DNA of 64,000 bases, from the NCBI GenBank assembly GCA_024234975.1, contig JACKNH010000021.1, positions 1 to 64,000 on the forward strand, given 5' to 3'. The notes under the pieces are model-generated. The model saw only the letters and a program-made list of their open reading frames with translations, did no database searches and had not been told where the DNA came from. The stretch is from Gammaproteobacteria bacterium. Lineage in GTDB: Bacteria; Pseudomonadota; Gammaproteobacteria; Ga0077536. The stretch's first letter is position 1, and each line of letters starts with the position of its first letter. The position numbers were made by a program, and so were the translations under genes. Positions 9,503 to 18,200 of this stretch are shown here, one piece after another.

Positions 9503-10987
9503 ATGTTCGAGACAGTCGAAATCGGTCAGCACATGAGCAAGGCGGAGTTCGAGAGCGTACGGCCGCAGTTGCAGGTCGCCCTGCTTGCCGCCCAGCGTTC
9601 ACTTCGTGATAGCCAGGTGCCCGTCATTATTATCATCTCCGGGGTCGAAGGTGCCGGCAAAGGTCACGTAGTCAGTCGCCTGCATGAATGGCTGGATGTA
9701 CGGAACCTGGAAACAGTGACGTTCTGGGACGAAAGCGACGAAGAACGCGAGCGTCCGCGCTACTGGCGATTCTGGCGCACATTGCCGGCCCGCGGCACCA
9801 TCGGCATGTTATTCGGCTCGTGGTACACCAAACCGATCATTGATCGGGTGAACCGTGACATCAGCAGTTCGGAATTCGACCGCGAACTACACCGTATCGC
9901 CGAATTCGAGAGACTGTTGAGCAACGATGGCGCGCTGATCATCAAGCTATGGTTCCATATTGCGAAGGAGGTGCAGCAGGAACGCCTCAAAGAGGACAAG
10001 AAGAAGCGTCCAGGCGGTACATCGTCCTATCTGAAAATGTTTGCGAAGCTCTATGACCGTTTCCGCACTGTATCCGAACGGGCGATTCGACTCACGGACC
10101 AGGGGGAAAGTCCCTGGCATATCATCGAAGCAACCGATGACCGCTACCGCGACATCACTACCGGAATCACGGTTCTGAACGCCATGCAGGAAAAGCTGGA
10201 CGCGCTGCGCGCACCGACGCCGCCATCGGAGGGCACCGCGATCGAAACTACCTACCCGGGTGAACCTGACCCTCTGACAGTCCTTGACCGCGTCGATCTG
10301 ACTCAGAAGCTGGAGGATACGGAGTATCGCAAGGAACTTGAGCGCGCGCAGAATCGCGTTTTCCGTGCAGGTTGGAATATGCGCAACGCGCGGCGGAATT
10401 GCGTTCTGGTATTTGAGGGTTGGGACGCAGCGGGCAAAGGCGGCGCGATTCGAAGGGTGACCCAGGCACTCGACGCACGACTATATCGGACAATACCCAT
10501 CGCAGCGCCGACCGACGAGGAGCGTGCCCACCATTACCTATGGCGATTCTGGCGTCATATTCCGCGCGCCGGACGCATGACGCTTTATGATCGATCCTGG
10601 TACGGTCGGGTTCTTGTCGAACGGGTTGAGAATTTTGCGCGACTTGACGAATGGCAGCGTGCCTATAAAGAGATTAATGATTTCGAAGAACAGCTGACGG
10701 AACATGGCATCGTGTTGCTGAAATTCTGGCTCCATATAGATCAGGCAGAACAGGAACGCAGATTCCGCGAACGCGAAACCATCGCCTACAAACAACACAA
10801 GATCACGGCCGATGACTGGCGTAACCGCTCCCGCTGGCGGGACTATGAAATAGCCGTCAATGAAATGGTCGCCCGTACTTCCACCAATTTCGCACCCTGG
10901 ACCCTGGTTCCGGCGAACGACAAGAAGTTCGCGCGAGTAAAAATCTTGACGACCGTGGCCGATGCGCTGGAGCAGGCGCTGGATTAG
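9503..10987 (+). CDS. pap: Polyphosphate:AMP phosphotransferase (two-domain PPK2)
   Basis: The enzyme transfers phosphate from polyphosphate to AMP, giving ADP. The 494-residue protein has two tandem PPK2 domains, the class II architecture. The N-terminal one has a Walker A-like GVEGAGKG (about residues 47-54) and probably serves structure. The C-terminal one has the canonical EGWDAAGKGGAIRRV (about 306-320), the lid-type motif YDRSWYGRVLVERVE and WLHIDQAEQERRF. Length and layout match known Pap proteins. Its stop overlaps the convergent gene downstream by 4 bases. Confidence 0.93.
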   Translation: MFETVEIGQHMSKAEFESVRPQLQVALLAAQRSLRDSQVPVIIIISGVEGAGKGHVVSRLHEWLDVRNLETVTFWDESDEERERPRYWRFWRTLPARGTIGMLFGSWYTKPIIDRVNRDISSSEFDRELHRIAEFERLLSNDGALIIKLWFHIAKEVQQERLKEDKKKRPGGTSSYLKMFAKLYDRFRTVSERAIRLTDQGESPWHIIEATDDRYRDITTGITVLNAMQEKLDALRAPTPPSEGTAIETTYPGEPDPLTVLDRVDLTQKLEDTEYRKELERAQNRVFRAGWNMRNARRNCVLVFEGWDAAGKGGAIRRVTQALDARLYRTIPIAAPTDEERAHHYLWRFWRHIPRAGRMTLYDRSWYGRVLVERVENFARLDEWQRAYKEINDFEEQLTEHGIVLLKFWLHIDQAEQERRFRERETIAYKQHKITADDWRNRSRWRDYEIAVNEMVARTSTNFAPWTLVPANDKKFARVKILTTVADALEQALD

Positions 10988-12603
10988 GTTGGCGGAGTCG
11001 ACTCGCCTGTGCTGGTCAAGGAGCGAAGTGCTTCGGGTGTATCAAAGTCGCGCAATATCCCTTCGTCATCCAGCGCAACCTCGATGACATGCTCGGCATA
11101 GGCGTCGAGTAGTGCCCGTGCGCCGCGGTCACCTCGCAATAACTCCAGTGCGGGAAGGAAATCACGTCCCCAACGCACCGGGTTACCACGGGCCCCGGCA
11201 TGTACGGGAACCACGATTGTGCCCTTCGGGTTCGGCACAGCAAGAATGGCATCGATGGATTCGACGGCTATCAACGGCATGTCACCCAGGCAGATCAGAA
11301 CGGCCGCGGATTGCGCCATGGCTGCTGCCACCCCGGTCCGCAGTGAGGTACTCATACCCTCGGCATAGTGCTCGTTGTGTACGAAGTTGATGGTCTCGTC
11401 GTCGATCGCGCATCGTACCGCCGTCGCGTCATGACCGGTCACCACGACGATCCGATCCACATCCGCTTTGCGCAAGGTCGAGACCACACGTGCCACCATA
11501 GGCGAGCCACTTACCTCAGCCAGCATCTTGTTCGCCGTACCCATACGTCGGGATGCGCCACCCGCCAGTACGATCGCTGTAACCTCATCAGATTCGACGG
11601 CGAATTTTTCCTGGGCTGACGCCCTGCTTCCGCGCGTCAGCAGCCCTCCCACCCCCAGCGTTTGCAGCGCTGGACGTTCCAGCCGCTCGCCTGTCAACAG
11701 TCTGGGGACGAGTAGATCAAAACTGCTGGGCGCCGGCGAGCGCTGGGAGCCAGGCAGGATCAGCACCGGGATGCCGGTCCCTGAATAGCAAATTCCCAGC
11801 AGCGTGCCGGGATCAACAGGGACGCCCAATTGAACCACTTCACCGCCATCGGCGAGAATCGCCGCTGGAATCACATCATCATCGGCAGTCGTGGCGCTCG
11901 CTCCGGCGACCAGAATGAGTTCACACCCTGAGCGACAGAGCTCGGAAATCGCCTGTCGAACAGAATGACTCTCATGTTCCACGATGCGTTCGGCATCGAT
12001 TTCAGCGTTCCATTGCTGCAACTTGTTGTGCAGTACGCGCAGCGTCTTGGCGAAGATCGCATCGCGTTTGAAGCCCACATGCGTCTGCAGAACGCCACAT
12101 CGTCGATGAACGAATGGCGCGACGCTCACGATATCCGGTCGGGCCACTTGCCCAAGCGTCTCCGCAAGACTCGCTGGATCGATGGCATAGGGAACGACCT
12201 TGACTTCGCCTATCACTTCGCCCGCGGTGACTGCTGTATGCATCGGCCGCAGAATGAGATTGATACCAGCACTGTTTGCGTTTATTGCAGTGACGTCAGC
12301 ATCCGCACAGGTCAATATCCCGGAAGAGTCTGCATACAGGTCACACCGGCCATTGGCTGCTGTGCCGGCGACGACGTGGTTGGATGACAACGCCATGGCA
12401 ATTGCATGAGCCGCCTCATTCTCATCAATGTCACTACTACTCGTCATGAGAACGTGCACATGGGTGACGCCGGCACCGGCGAGGCGGGTGATATCGGATG
12501 GGGTGAGGCGTCGCCCTTTGTTTACCGTGCCGTCCGGGAGACGATAGCTGTGCACCAACAGGTGCCCCGTCGCGTCGGCCAGTGCAAGCGCGCAGATAGG
12601 CAT
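10984..12603 (-). CDS. Molybdopterin-binding domain fused to MocA/MobA-like nucleotidyltransferase
   Basis: The product has two parts. Residues about 1-320 resemble the MoeA/MogA molybdopterin-binding fold (LRPMHTAVTAGEVIGEVKVVP, CELILVAGASATTADDDVIP). Residues about 345-520 form a nucleotidyltransferase of the MocA type (VTAIVLAGGASRRMGTANKML, VLICLGDMPLI, GNPVRWGRDFLPAL). MocA enzymes attach CMP to molybdenum cofactor for xanthine-dehydrogenase-type enzymes, so the fusion probably finishes such a cofactor. I chose the ATG at 12603, where the family's usual start (PICALALADATGHLL) falls; a longer version from 12669 would overlap the upstream gene. No molybdoenzyme lies in the window. Confidence 0.8.
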   Translation of the reverse strand: MPICALALADATGHLLVHSYRLPDGTVNKGRRLTPSDITRLAGAGVTHVHVLMTSSSDIDENEAAHAIAMALSSNHVVAGTAANGRCDLYADSSGILTCADADVTAINANSAGINLILRPMHTAVTAGEVIGEVKVVPYAIDPASLAETLGQVARPDIVSVAPFVHRRCGVLQTHVGFKRDAIFAKTLRVLHNKLQQWNAEIDAERIVEHESHSVRQAISELCRSGCELILVAGASATTADDDVIPAAILADGGEVVQLGVPVDPGTLLGICYSGTGIPVLILPGSQRSPAPSSFDLLVPRLLTGERLERPALQTLGVGGLLTRGSRASAQEKFAVESDEVTAIVLAGGASRRMGTANKMLAEVSGSPMVARVVSTLRKADVDRIVVVTGHDATAVRCAIDDETINFVHNEHYAEGMSTSLRTGVAAAMAQSAAVLICLGDMPLIAVESIDAILAVPNPKGTIVVPVHAGARGNPVRWGRDFLPALELLRGDRGARALLDAYAEHVIEVALDDEGILRDFDTPEALRSLTSTGESTPPT

Positions 12604-12614
12604 CGACGACGTAA

Positions 12615-13703
12615 CTACCAGGCCTCCATCACTTCCTCCAGCGGGAAGTGCAATCCGACGTCGTGCCACACTTCACTGACACGTTTGACAACAGGATTTG
12701 CCCGCGCGAACCACTCGGGATGCCGATCGCGCTTGTCGAATGTTTCGAACGGCTCCGGCGCTGGATTGTAGTTGCCGAAGCGGTAATAGAATGACTTGGC
12801 GAGTTCCGTCATCCGCTCACCACCGTATGCCACCACTTTTATGTCGCGGTTGGCGCTCAGGCCCGTGGTGGCCACGTAATAGTGGTACAGCTCCCAGTAG
12901 CGCAGATACGCGTCGAAATACTCCATGTTTCTCAGTGCTTCGGCATCGATGCCGATATAGGCCAGATCTCGTCGCACCCACTCCTCGATATTGCCTCGTA
13001 CGGTGAAGCGACCGTCGCCCGGCATGCCGCCGGATTTTTCATAAGTCGAAATACAGGACGTCACCGGATGTCGCACGGTGAAAATGTTTTCTACCGCATC
13101 GCCGAGAATCCGCTGAAAAAATCCACCAGCATAAGACCCCTTCAGTAACTTCTTAGGTACCGGAATCTTTCCGGAATGGGGTTTGTTGCGGCCGAAGTAG
13201 ATTTCAACCATCGTCAGGTATTCGGCCATGGTATTGAGACTGGTGATCCAGCTGTTCGTACCGCGCTCAAATCTGAACGGCCCGGCGTCGGGGAAACCGT
13301 CGTGAGCGATAACATTCGGTACCCTGGAAGGGTCGTAACCCAACGCGCGATAGATTTCCTTTGTCAGATACGAACCGCCATTGCGGGGAATGCCAATGAT
13401 ATTGATGAAGTGAAAGCGGAGCTGAATGTCCTTGATGGCTTCGACATTGCCGGTCATCAAAGCCATCAACAGTTGGTAACTGCGAGCAATCGCGCTCTGC
13501 CCGACCTGGGATGCCAGACAGCGCCGCGCGTTGTCCGGCGCCTGGGCGATGATGCGCTTCTGGTCATCGAGCATCGTCTCACTGAGCTGGTCACCCCAGA
13601 CTGCGTCTTCGAACGGAATCTGCTCAACGATATGCACCAGAAAATCGACGAATACCGGCGAAACCGGTATCTCCCGGTCAGTCAGCTTCAATTCAACGCC
13701 CAT
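12615..13703 (-). CDS. Sulfotransferase-family protein
   Basis: Sulfotransferases move a sulfuryl group from PAPS to an alcohol or amine. The 362-residue protein shows a P-loop-like 5'-phosphosulfate motif, GIPRNGGSYLTKEIYRALGY (about residue 107), and a 3'-phosphate motif, FTVRHPVTSCISTYEKSGG (about residue 207). No signal peptide is seen, so it is probably cytosolic. It lies 67 bases after the SapC-family gene and 11 bases before the molybdopterin fusion on the same strand, suggesting co-transcription. The acceptor is unknown. Confidence 0.75.
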   Translation of the reverse strand: MGVELKLTDREIPVSPVFVDFLVHIVEQIPFEDAVWGDQLSETMLDDQKRIIAQAPDNARRCLASQVGQSAIARSYQLLMALMTGNVEAIKDIQLRFHFINIIGIPRNGGSYLTKEIYRALGYDPSRVPNVIAHDGFPDAGPFRFERGTNSWITSLNTMAEYLTMVEIYFGRNKPHSGKIPVPKKLLKGSYAGGFFQRILGDAVENIFTVRHPVTSCISTYEKSGGMPGDGRFTVRGNIEEWVRRDLAYIGIDAEALRNMEYFDAYLRYWELYHYYVATTGLSANRDIKVVAYGGERMTELAKSFYYRFGNYNPAPEPFETFDKRDRHPEWFARANPVVKRVSEVWHDVGLHFPLEEVMEAW

Positions 13704-13770
13704 GCGAATTCCCGCTTGTTGCAGTAGGTGATTTCAAGACGCTGAACCTTATTGAGTATTCAGAGGATTT

Positions 13771-14499
13771 TCAATGGCGCGGCACGGCGTAGCGATCCAG
13801 CAGAACGGAAAAATTCTCCAGCGATAGAAGATGGGCATGAATGGCCGCCAGCGAACCGTCCAGCAGGAGTTCACGCACCCGTTCCGCGGGCAGGCGGCGG
13901 AGCCTCGCCTCGTCAATGCGCCACATTTTCGGCAAGCGCAGTTCACTGCCGTTCAGCGGCGAAAGTACGGCGTGAAATTCCTCGAGCAATTGGAAGTTTT
14001 CCAGCGTGTGACAAAACTGCCTGGTCGCCCGCTCCGCTGCCGCGGATTGCCTGAGCATAGTCTCAACCGCCTGCCATGCCGCTGTTGGAACCCCGCCTGG
14101 CTTCATCAGGACGTCGTGATCGGCCGCCACCAGCGCGGTCTCATCGACGCATACCACTGAAGGTTCTTCGTCCGGGTGATGCGTTCTGGCGGCCAGCAGA
14201 AAAGGATAGCGGCGTATGTAGGCGGGGCAATAAATTCCTGCCGGCCAGTCGTCGCCGTTCATCAACAGGTTTTGTCCGGCAGTGACGCCGGTTACAACAA
14301 CCGGAACAATGTTGCCGTTGGAATCCGGCGCAAACGCGATGGGCAGGTGGCGGGCAGCCCTGGCAAACTCCGGCTTGGTAAGGTGAATCCAGGCCAGCTC
14401 ACGTGCAAACCGGGCAGCGCCTCTTGCTACGGCGTGCCCGCTGTGCCTGTTTCGGTCAAATGCAACGAGCTGCCGGTATCCAGGCGGCTGCGAATTCAC
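13771..14499 (-). CDS. SapC-family protein
   Basis: The 242-residue protein matches the SapC family, named after a gene linked to S-layer protein in Campylobacter. Typical features are the opening YRQLVAFDRNRHSGHAV, FARAARHLPIAFA, NLLMNGDDWPAGIYCPAYIRRYPF and the C-terminal MWRIDEARLRRLPAERVRELL. The biochemical role of the family is not established. No membrane helix or signal peptide is seen. It begins 13 bases after the FecR-domain gene, in a run of surface-related genes. Confidence 0.75.
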   Translation of the reverse strand: MNSQPPGYRQLVAFDRNRHSGHAVARGAARFARELAWIHLTKPEFARAARHLPIAFAPDSNGNIVPVVVTGVTAGQNLLMNGDDWPAGIYCPAYIRRYPFLLAARTHHPDEEPSVVCVDETALVAADHDVLMKPGGVPTAAWQAVETMLRQSAAAERATRQFCHTLENFQLLEEFHAVLSPLNGSELRLPKMWRIDEARLRRLPAERVRELLLDGSLAAIHAHLLSLENFSVLLDRYAVPRH

Positions 14500-14512
14500 G
14501 TCGGTGACTGGC

Positions 14513-15220
14513 TTACTCGCAAACCGCGTCCGGCAACGGATCGTTGGAAAGCGCTCCAGCCTGGCTCGCGGGAATCTTTATCGGCGGGCCGTCGCCACCG
14601 GCAAAGAAGCCGAATTCACCCTGGCCGTAGGTCGTGCTTCCACCACCAGGCGAATTGACATCAATCTCACCCTGCTTTACTCCGACGTAGTCTCCGTCTT
14701 CCACGCCCGGCCCACAATCGCCGTTGGAACAAGTCATGGCCTCGTAGTCGGTACCGCGAATACCGATGGTCGAAATTGCGGTTCTGAGTTGGTAGCCGCT
14801 GCGATTGCGGCGACCGATCAAACCGGTCACGGTACGCAGGCCACCTTTCAGCAGACGGAATACGCTCCGGTTCTGCGCCGGATCCTCGTCCATGTTGTAG
14901 TCGGTGATCTGAAACCTGGTGTTGGGACGCAGAATGACGTAGGCATCATCAATGAATTTGATGCGGACCAGGCTGTTCATGCTGGTGACGATAGTCTCAC
15001 CATTTTCCACCTGTGCCCCTTTGGCAAGCGCACGGACCTGACCATCGTTGTTGGCGGCGAAAACCCTGCCCGCCATTGTGATGACCTCTCCTACCGGCGC
15101 CGCCTGCACAGTCCCTGCTGCGACAATGGACAATGCCACTGCGGCAACTGCCATGACGAAACGATTACGGCCGACCGGATGCCGGTCTGATTGGGTTGTA
15201 TTACGCATCATGCGCTGCAC
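14513..15220 (-). CDS. Secreted FecR-domain protein
   Basis: The 235-residue protein has a signal peptide (hydrophobic stretch about residues 22-38, ending VQAAP) and a FecR domain (VITMAGRVFAANNDGQVRALAKGAQVENGETIVT, seen in pieces up to about residue 165, including STIGIRGTDYEA). It is a stand-alone exported FecR domain, not the anti-sigma regulator, and has no transmembrane regulatory half. Its first 13 bases overlap the end of tpsA, so the two are translationally linked. A role in adhesin assembly or surface display is plausible but inferred only from this position. Confidence 0.75.
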   Translation of the reverse strand: MQRMMRNTTQSDRHPVGRNRFVMAVAAVALSIVAAGTVQAAPVGEVITMAGRVFAANNDGQVRALAKGAQVENGETIVTSMNSLVRIKFIDDAYVILRPNTRFQITDYNMDEDPAQNRSVFRLLKGGLRTVTGLIGRRNRSGYQLRTAISTIGIRGTDYEAMTCSNGDCGPGVEDGDYVGVKQGEIDVNSPGGGSTTYGQGEFGFFAGGDGPPIKIPASQAGALSNDPLPDAVCE

Positions 15221-18200
15221 TCCAGCTGGCCTGAACTAGTTTCTTCGCTGATCTCGGATTCATTGTCGCCACCGCTCCCGGCGACGACACCTTGCAACGT
15301 ATCGTCGTCGTCATCCTCACCATCGTCTCCGTCGGTATTTTGGTCGAACTCATTCACGATGGGGATCTGGAAGTCCTCAGCAGGCTCAGCGCCCGCTATT
15401 ACACCGGTAGATATCAGGTTTTCGAGTCCAACCACGGACCCGCGGGTATAGACCAGGAAATTCTGCGAGCCAATATCGATGGTTCCGTTCTGACCGATGG
15501 TGATATCGGCGTTCATTGCCGCCCCCGCATCGGCAGATGCCTCGCCGAATACGATAGTGGTTCCAGGCCACACCGCGAAATTGTCGGTATTGTTGAAACC
15601 GACAACGCCTGCTGCCGGCTCGAAAAATGCGTCTTCGATCTGAATCGAGAGTTCGGGGTTTAGCAACGAGTAGACCACCAGATAGTCTGCCCCCGTTGGA
15701 CCACTGACGTCACCTATCACGATTTGATCGTTCGAGTAGAACTTGGAGAAAGGCGTGCTATTGGTGAATTCGATGCTTTCCACGGTAATTCCACCAGGCG
15801 CGCTGAGGTAGATATTCGCACCGTGCGCGGGTGGCACCAGCCCGTTCGCTTCGAGCGTGTCAAACAGGAACTGGTCGGCCGACGTAGCTGCCAGCGCATT
15901 GGAACCGACAGTCAGGTTGCCATCAATAAACAAGTTACCCGTCATTGATACCGCCTTGAAGAAGCCGGCATCAAGGAAAGATATCGAAATATCCAGGTTG
16001 CCGCCGTTCAGGATCTCGACTCCGCCAGGCGCGCTCCCTTCCACGAATGCACTTGCCGAGCCGGTATGGCTTGAGTTATCCACCATGACACTGCTGGCGC
16101 CGGCGCCGGAACTTAAAATCGACAGGGTTTCAGCGGCAGTCTTGAGATTGACGGTCTGGCGCGCGAACACCGATACATTGTCACCTGCCAGTACGCCGGT
16201 ACCTGTCAACGTATTGCCGTTTACGCCAATAAATCCATTGAGACCGGTGCTCACTCCGGCGTTGAAGGTGACTGTGGAACCGGAAGTGTAAAAGGTGCTG
16301 CCCTCGCCGCTCGCGGTAGCCACTGTGGTGCTGGCATTCAAGGTGACGCTGGAGCCGTACATGAACACCGAAGCCGACGCACCCGCGCCAGTGGTCTCTG
16401 CCCGAACAGCACCGTTTACCTCTACCGGACCACCCGTACTTTCAATACTCGCAGCGTAAAGTTCGATCCGCGTGCCGCCATTCGTTGCCAGAGTCGTCAG
16501 CGTACCGTTGGTCTGTATATCTTCGGCGCCGAAGCTGATGTCGGCGAAAGATGAGCCGCGCGCAGCGACTGCACCATTGATTTCGATAGTTCCGGCACTG
16601 ATCCAGACACCGCCGGAACCGCCGGTGGCGTCAACCGCTACGTCGCCGTTCACCGTCACCGTTTCAGCCGAGGCGCTGAACCAGGCATCCTGTTCGGAAA
16701 CAGCCATGGCATCACCGTTGACGGTGACCGATGCGCCGGCGAGCCAGATCCCGGCCTCTGCACCAGCGCCCTGGGCATTGGCGGTCAAAGTACCGTTGGT
16801 CTGGACATCACCAGGGTTGCCCTGCCCTTCAACAAATCCGGAAACGATGATTTCCGCGATATTGGTCGAGGCATTGGCGATGACATCGCCGTTTACGACA
16901 ACGTCGAAGCCTACGACACGCACTTCCGCCCGGCTCCCGGTAACGGTGACATTGCCGTTGACTTCCACCGCGGAAATAAGTGTTGGGCTGCCAAAATCTG
17001 CTCGGGCGTTCCCGCCATCGGCAACGATCACGGTTGCGCCATTTACCGTCAGTTGGTCATGACCTGAAAGGTTGAGGTCTGCGTTACCACCACCTCCTGC
17101 CTTGAGCAGGACACCGCGTGTCGGTATCGAATCGGAGCCTATGGATGGCGACGAAACGGTGTCGGTCAAAGTGACGGTATCCCCACGTATTTCAACTGCG
17201 ACGTTGCCGGCAGTGTTGGCATTACCTGCTACCGCGACAACAGGTCCATGGACCGTTACGCCGCCAGCACCATCAGAGCTGAAGGTATCGCCAAACAACC
17301 AGATGGTGGCGTTGCCAGCCGGTACGATTCCTTCAACTGACGCATCGCTGGCAACGCCGACGGTGTTGCCAATCGTTATGTGATGACCATCCATGTAGAT
17401 CAAACCATCAGCCGGTGTACCCGCGGCCACACTCCCTGCCACCATGATGTCGCCGGCTGCGAATACCCGGACCGTCGCGTTATTGTCAGACTCGGCGCTG
17501 GCAACGATGTCATCTCCCGCGGTGACGCTGTCTGCAACGATATTCACCTCACCAATTCCGAAGCCCTGAGCGTCCGCATCCACGCGCCCGGCGATATCCA
17601 CGACGCCTGCCGCCGTGATATCGATAACTGCGTCACCGCTTCCCTCGGCCACTACGCCACCCGGCGCCACGGTCAAATCCGCGCCGGCTGAGATAATGAT
17701 GTTGGCGTCACCTTCGCCGGCAATCGCGCTGATGCCACCGTTCACCGTGATGGACTCTCCGGCGGGCGTTGTCAGCGTAAGCAATGCATCGCCGGGACCG
17801 GAGACCGAAAGGATTCCGGTCGTCAAGGAGCCCGCTGTAGTGGTCAGCTGTAACGAATCCTGCGCAGAGACGTTGCCGATTACGAGGTCATCCGCCGCGG
17901 TTAACAGGAACTGGCCGTTGATTGCGAGGTTACCCAGGGAAATCGCGCCACCAGGCGCCACTACCGAGATGTCACCACCGGCGAGGTTGCCCAGCGTCAC
18001 GTCACCGGCACCCGCGTTGACGACGATTTGCTGTGCAGATCCGCTGGTGATGTTGCCGGCCGTGATGTTACCGGCCGGTGTCGTCAGACTGACCTGACCA
18101 GAGGCCACCGTCGCCCCAGACAGCGCGATGCCACTGAGTGCACCAATGATGATGTCGCTGCCGGCATTCATCGAAGTAGCATTGAAGGTGCCGACGCTGG

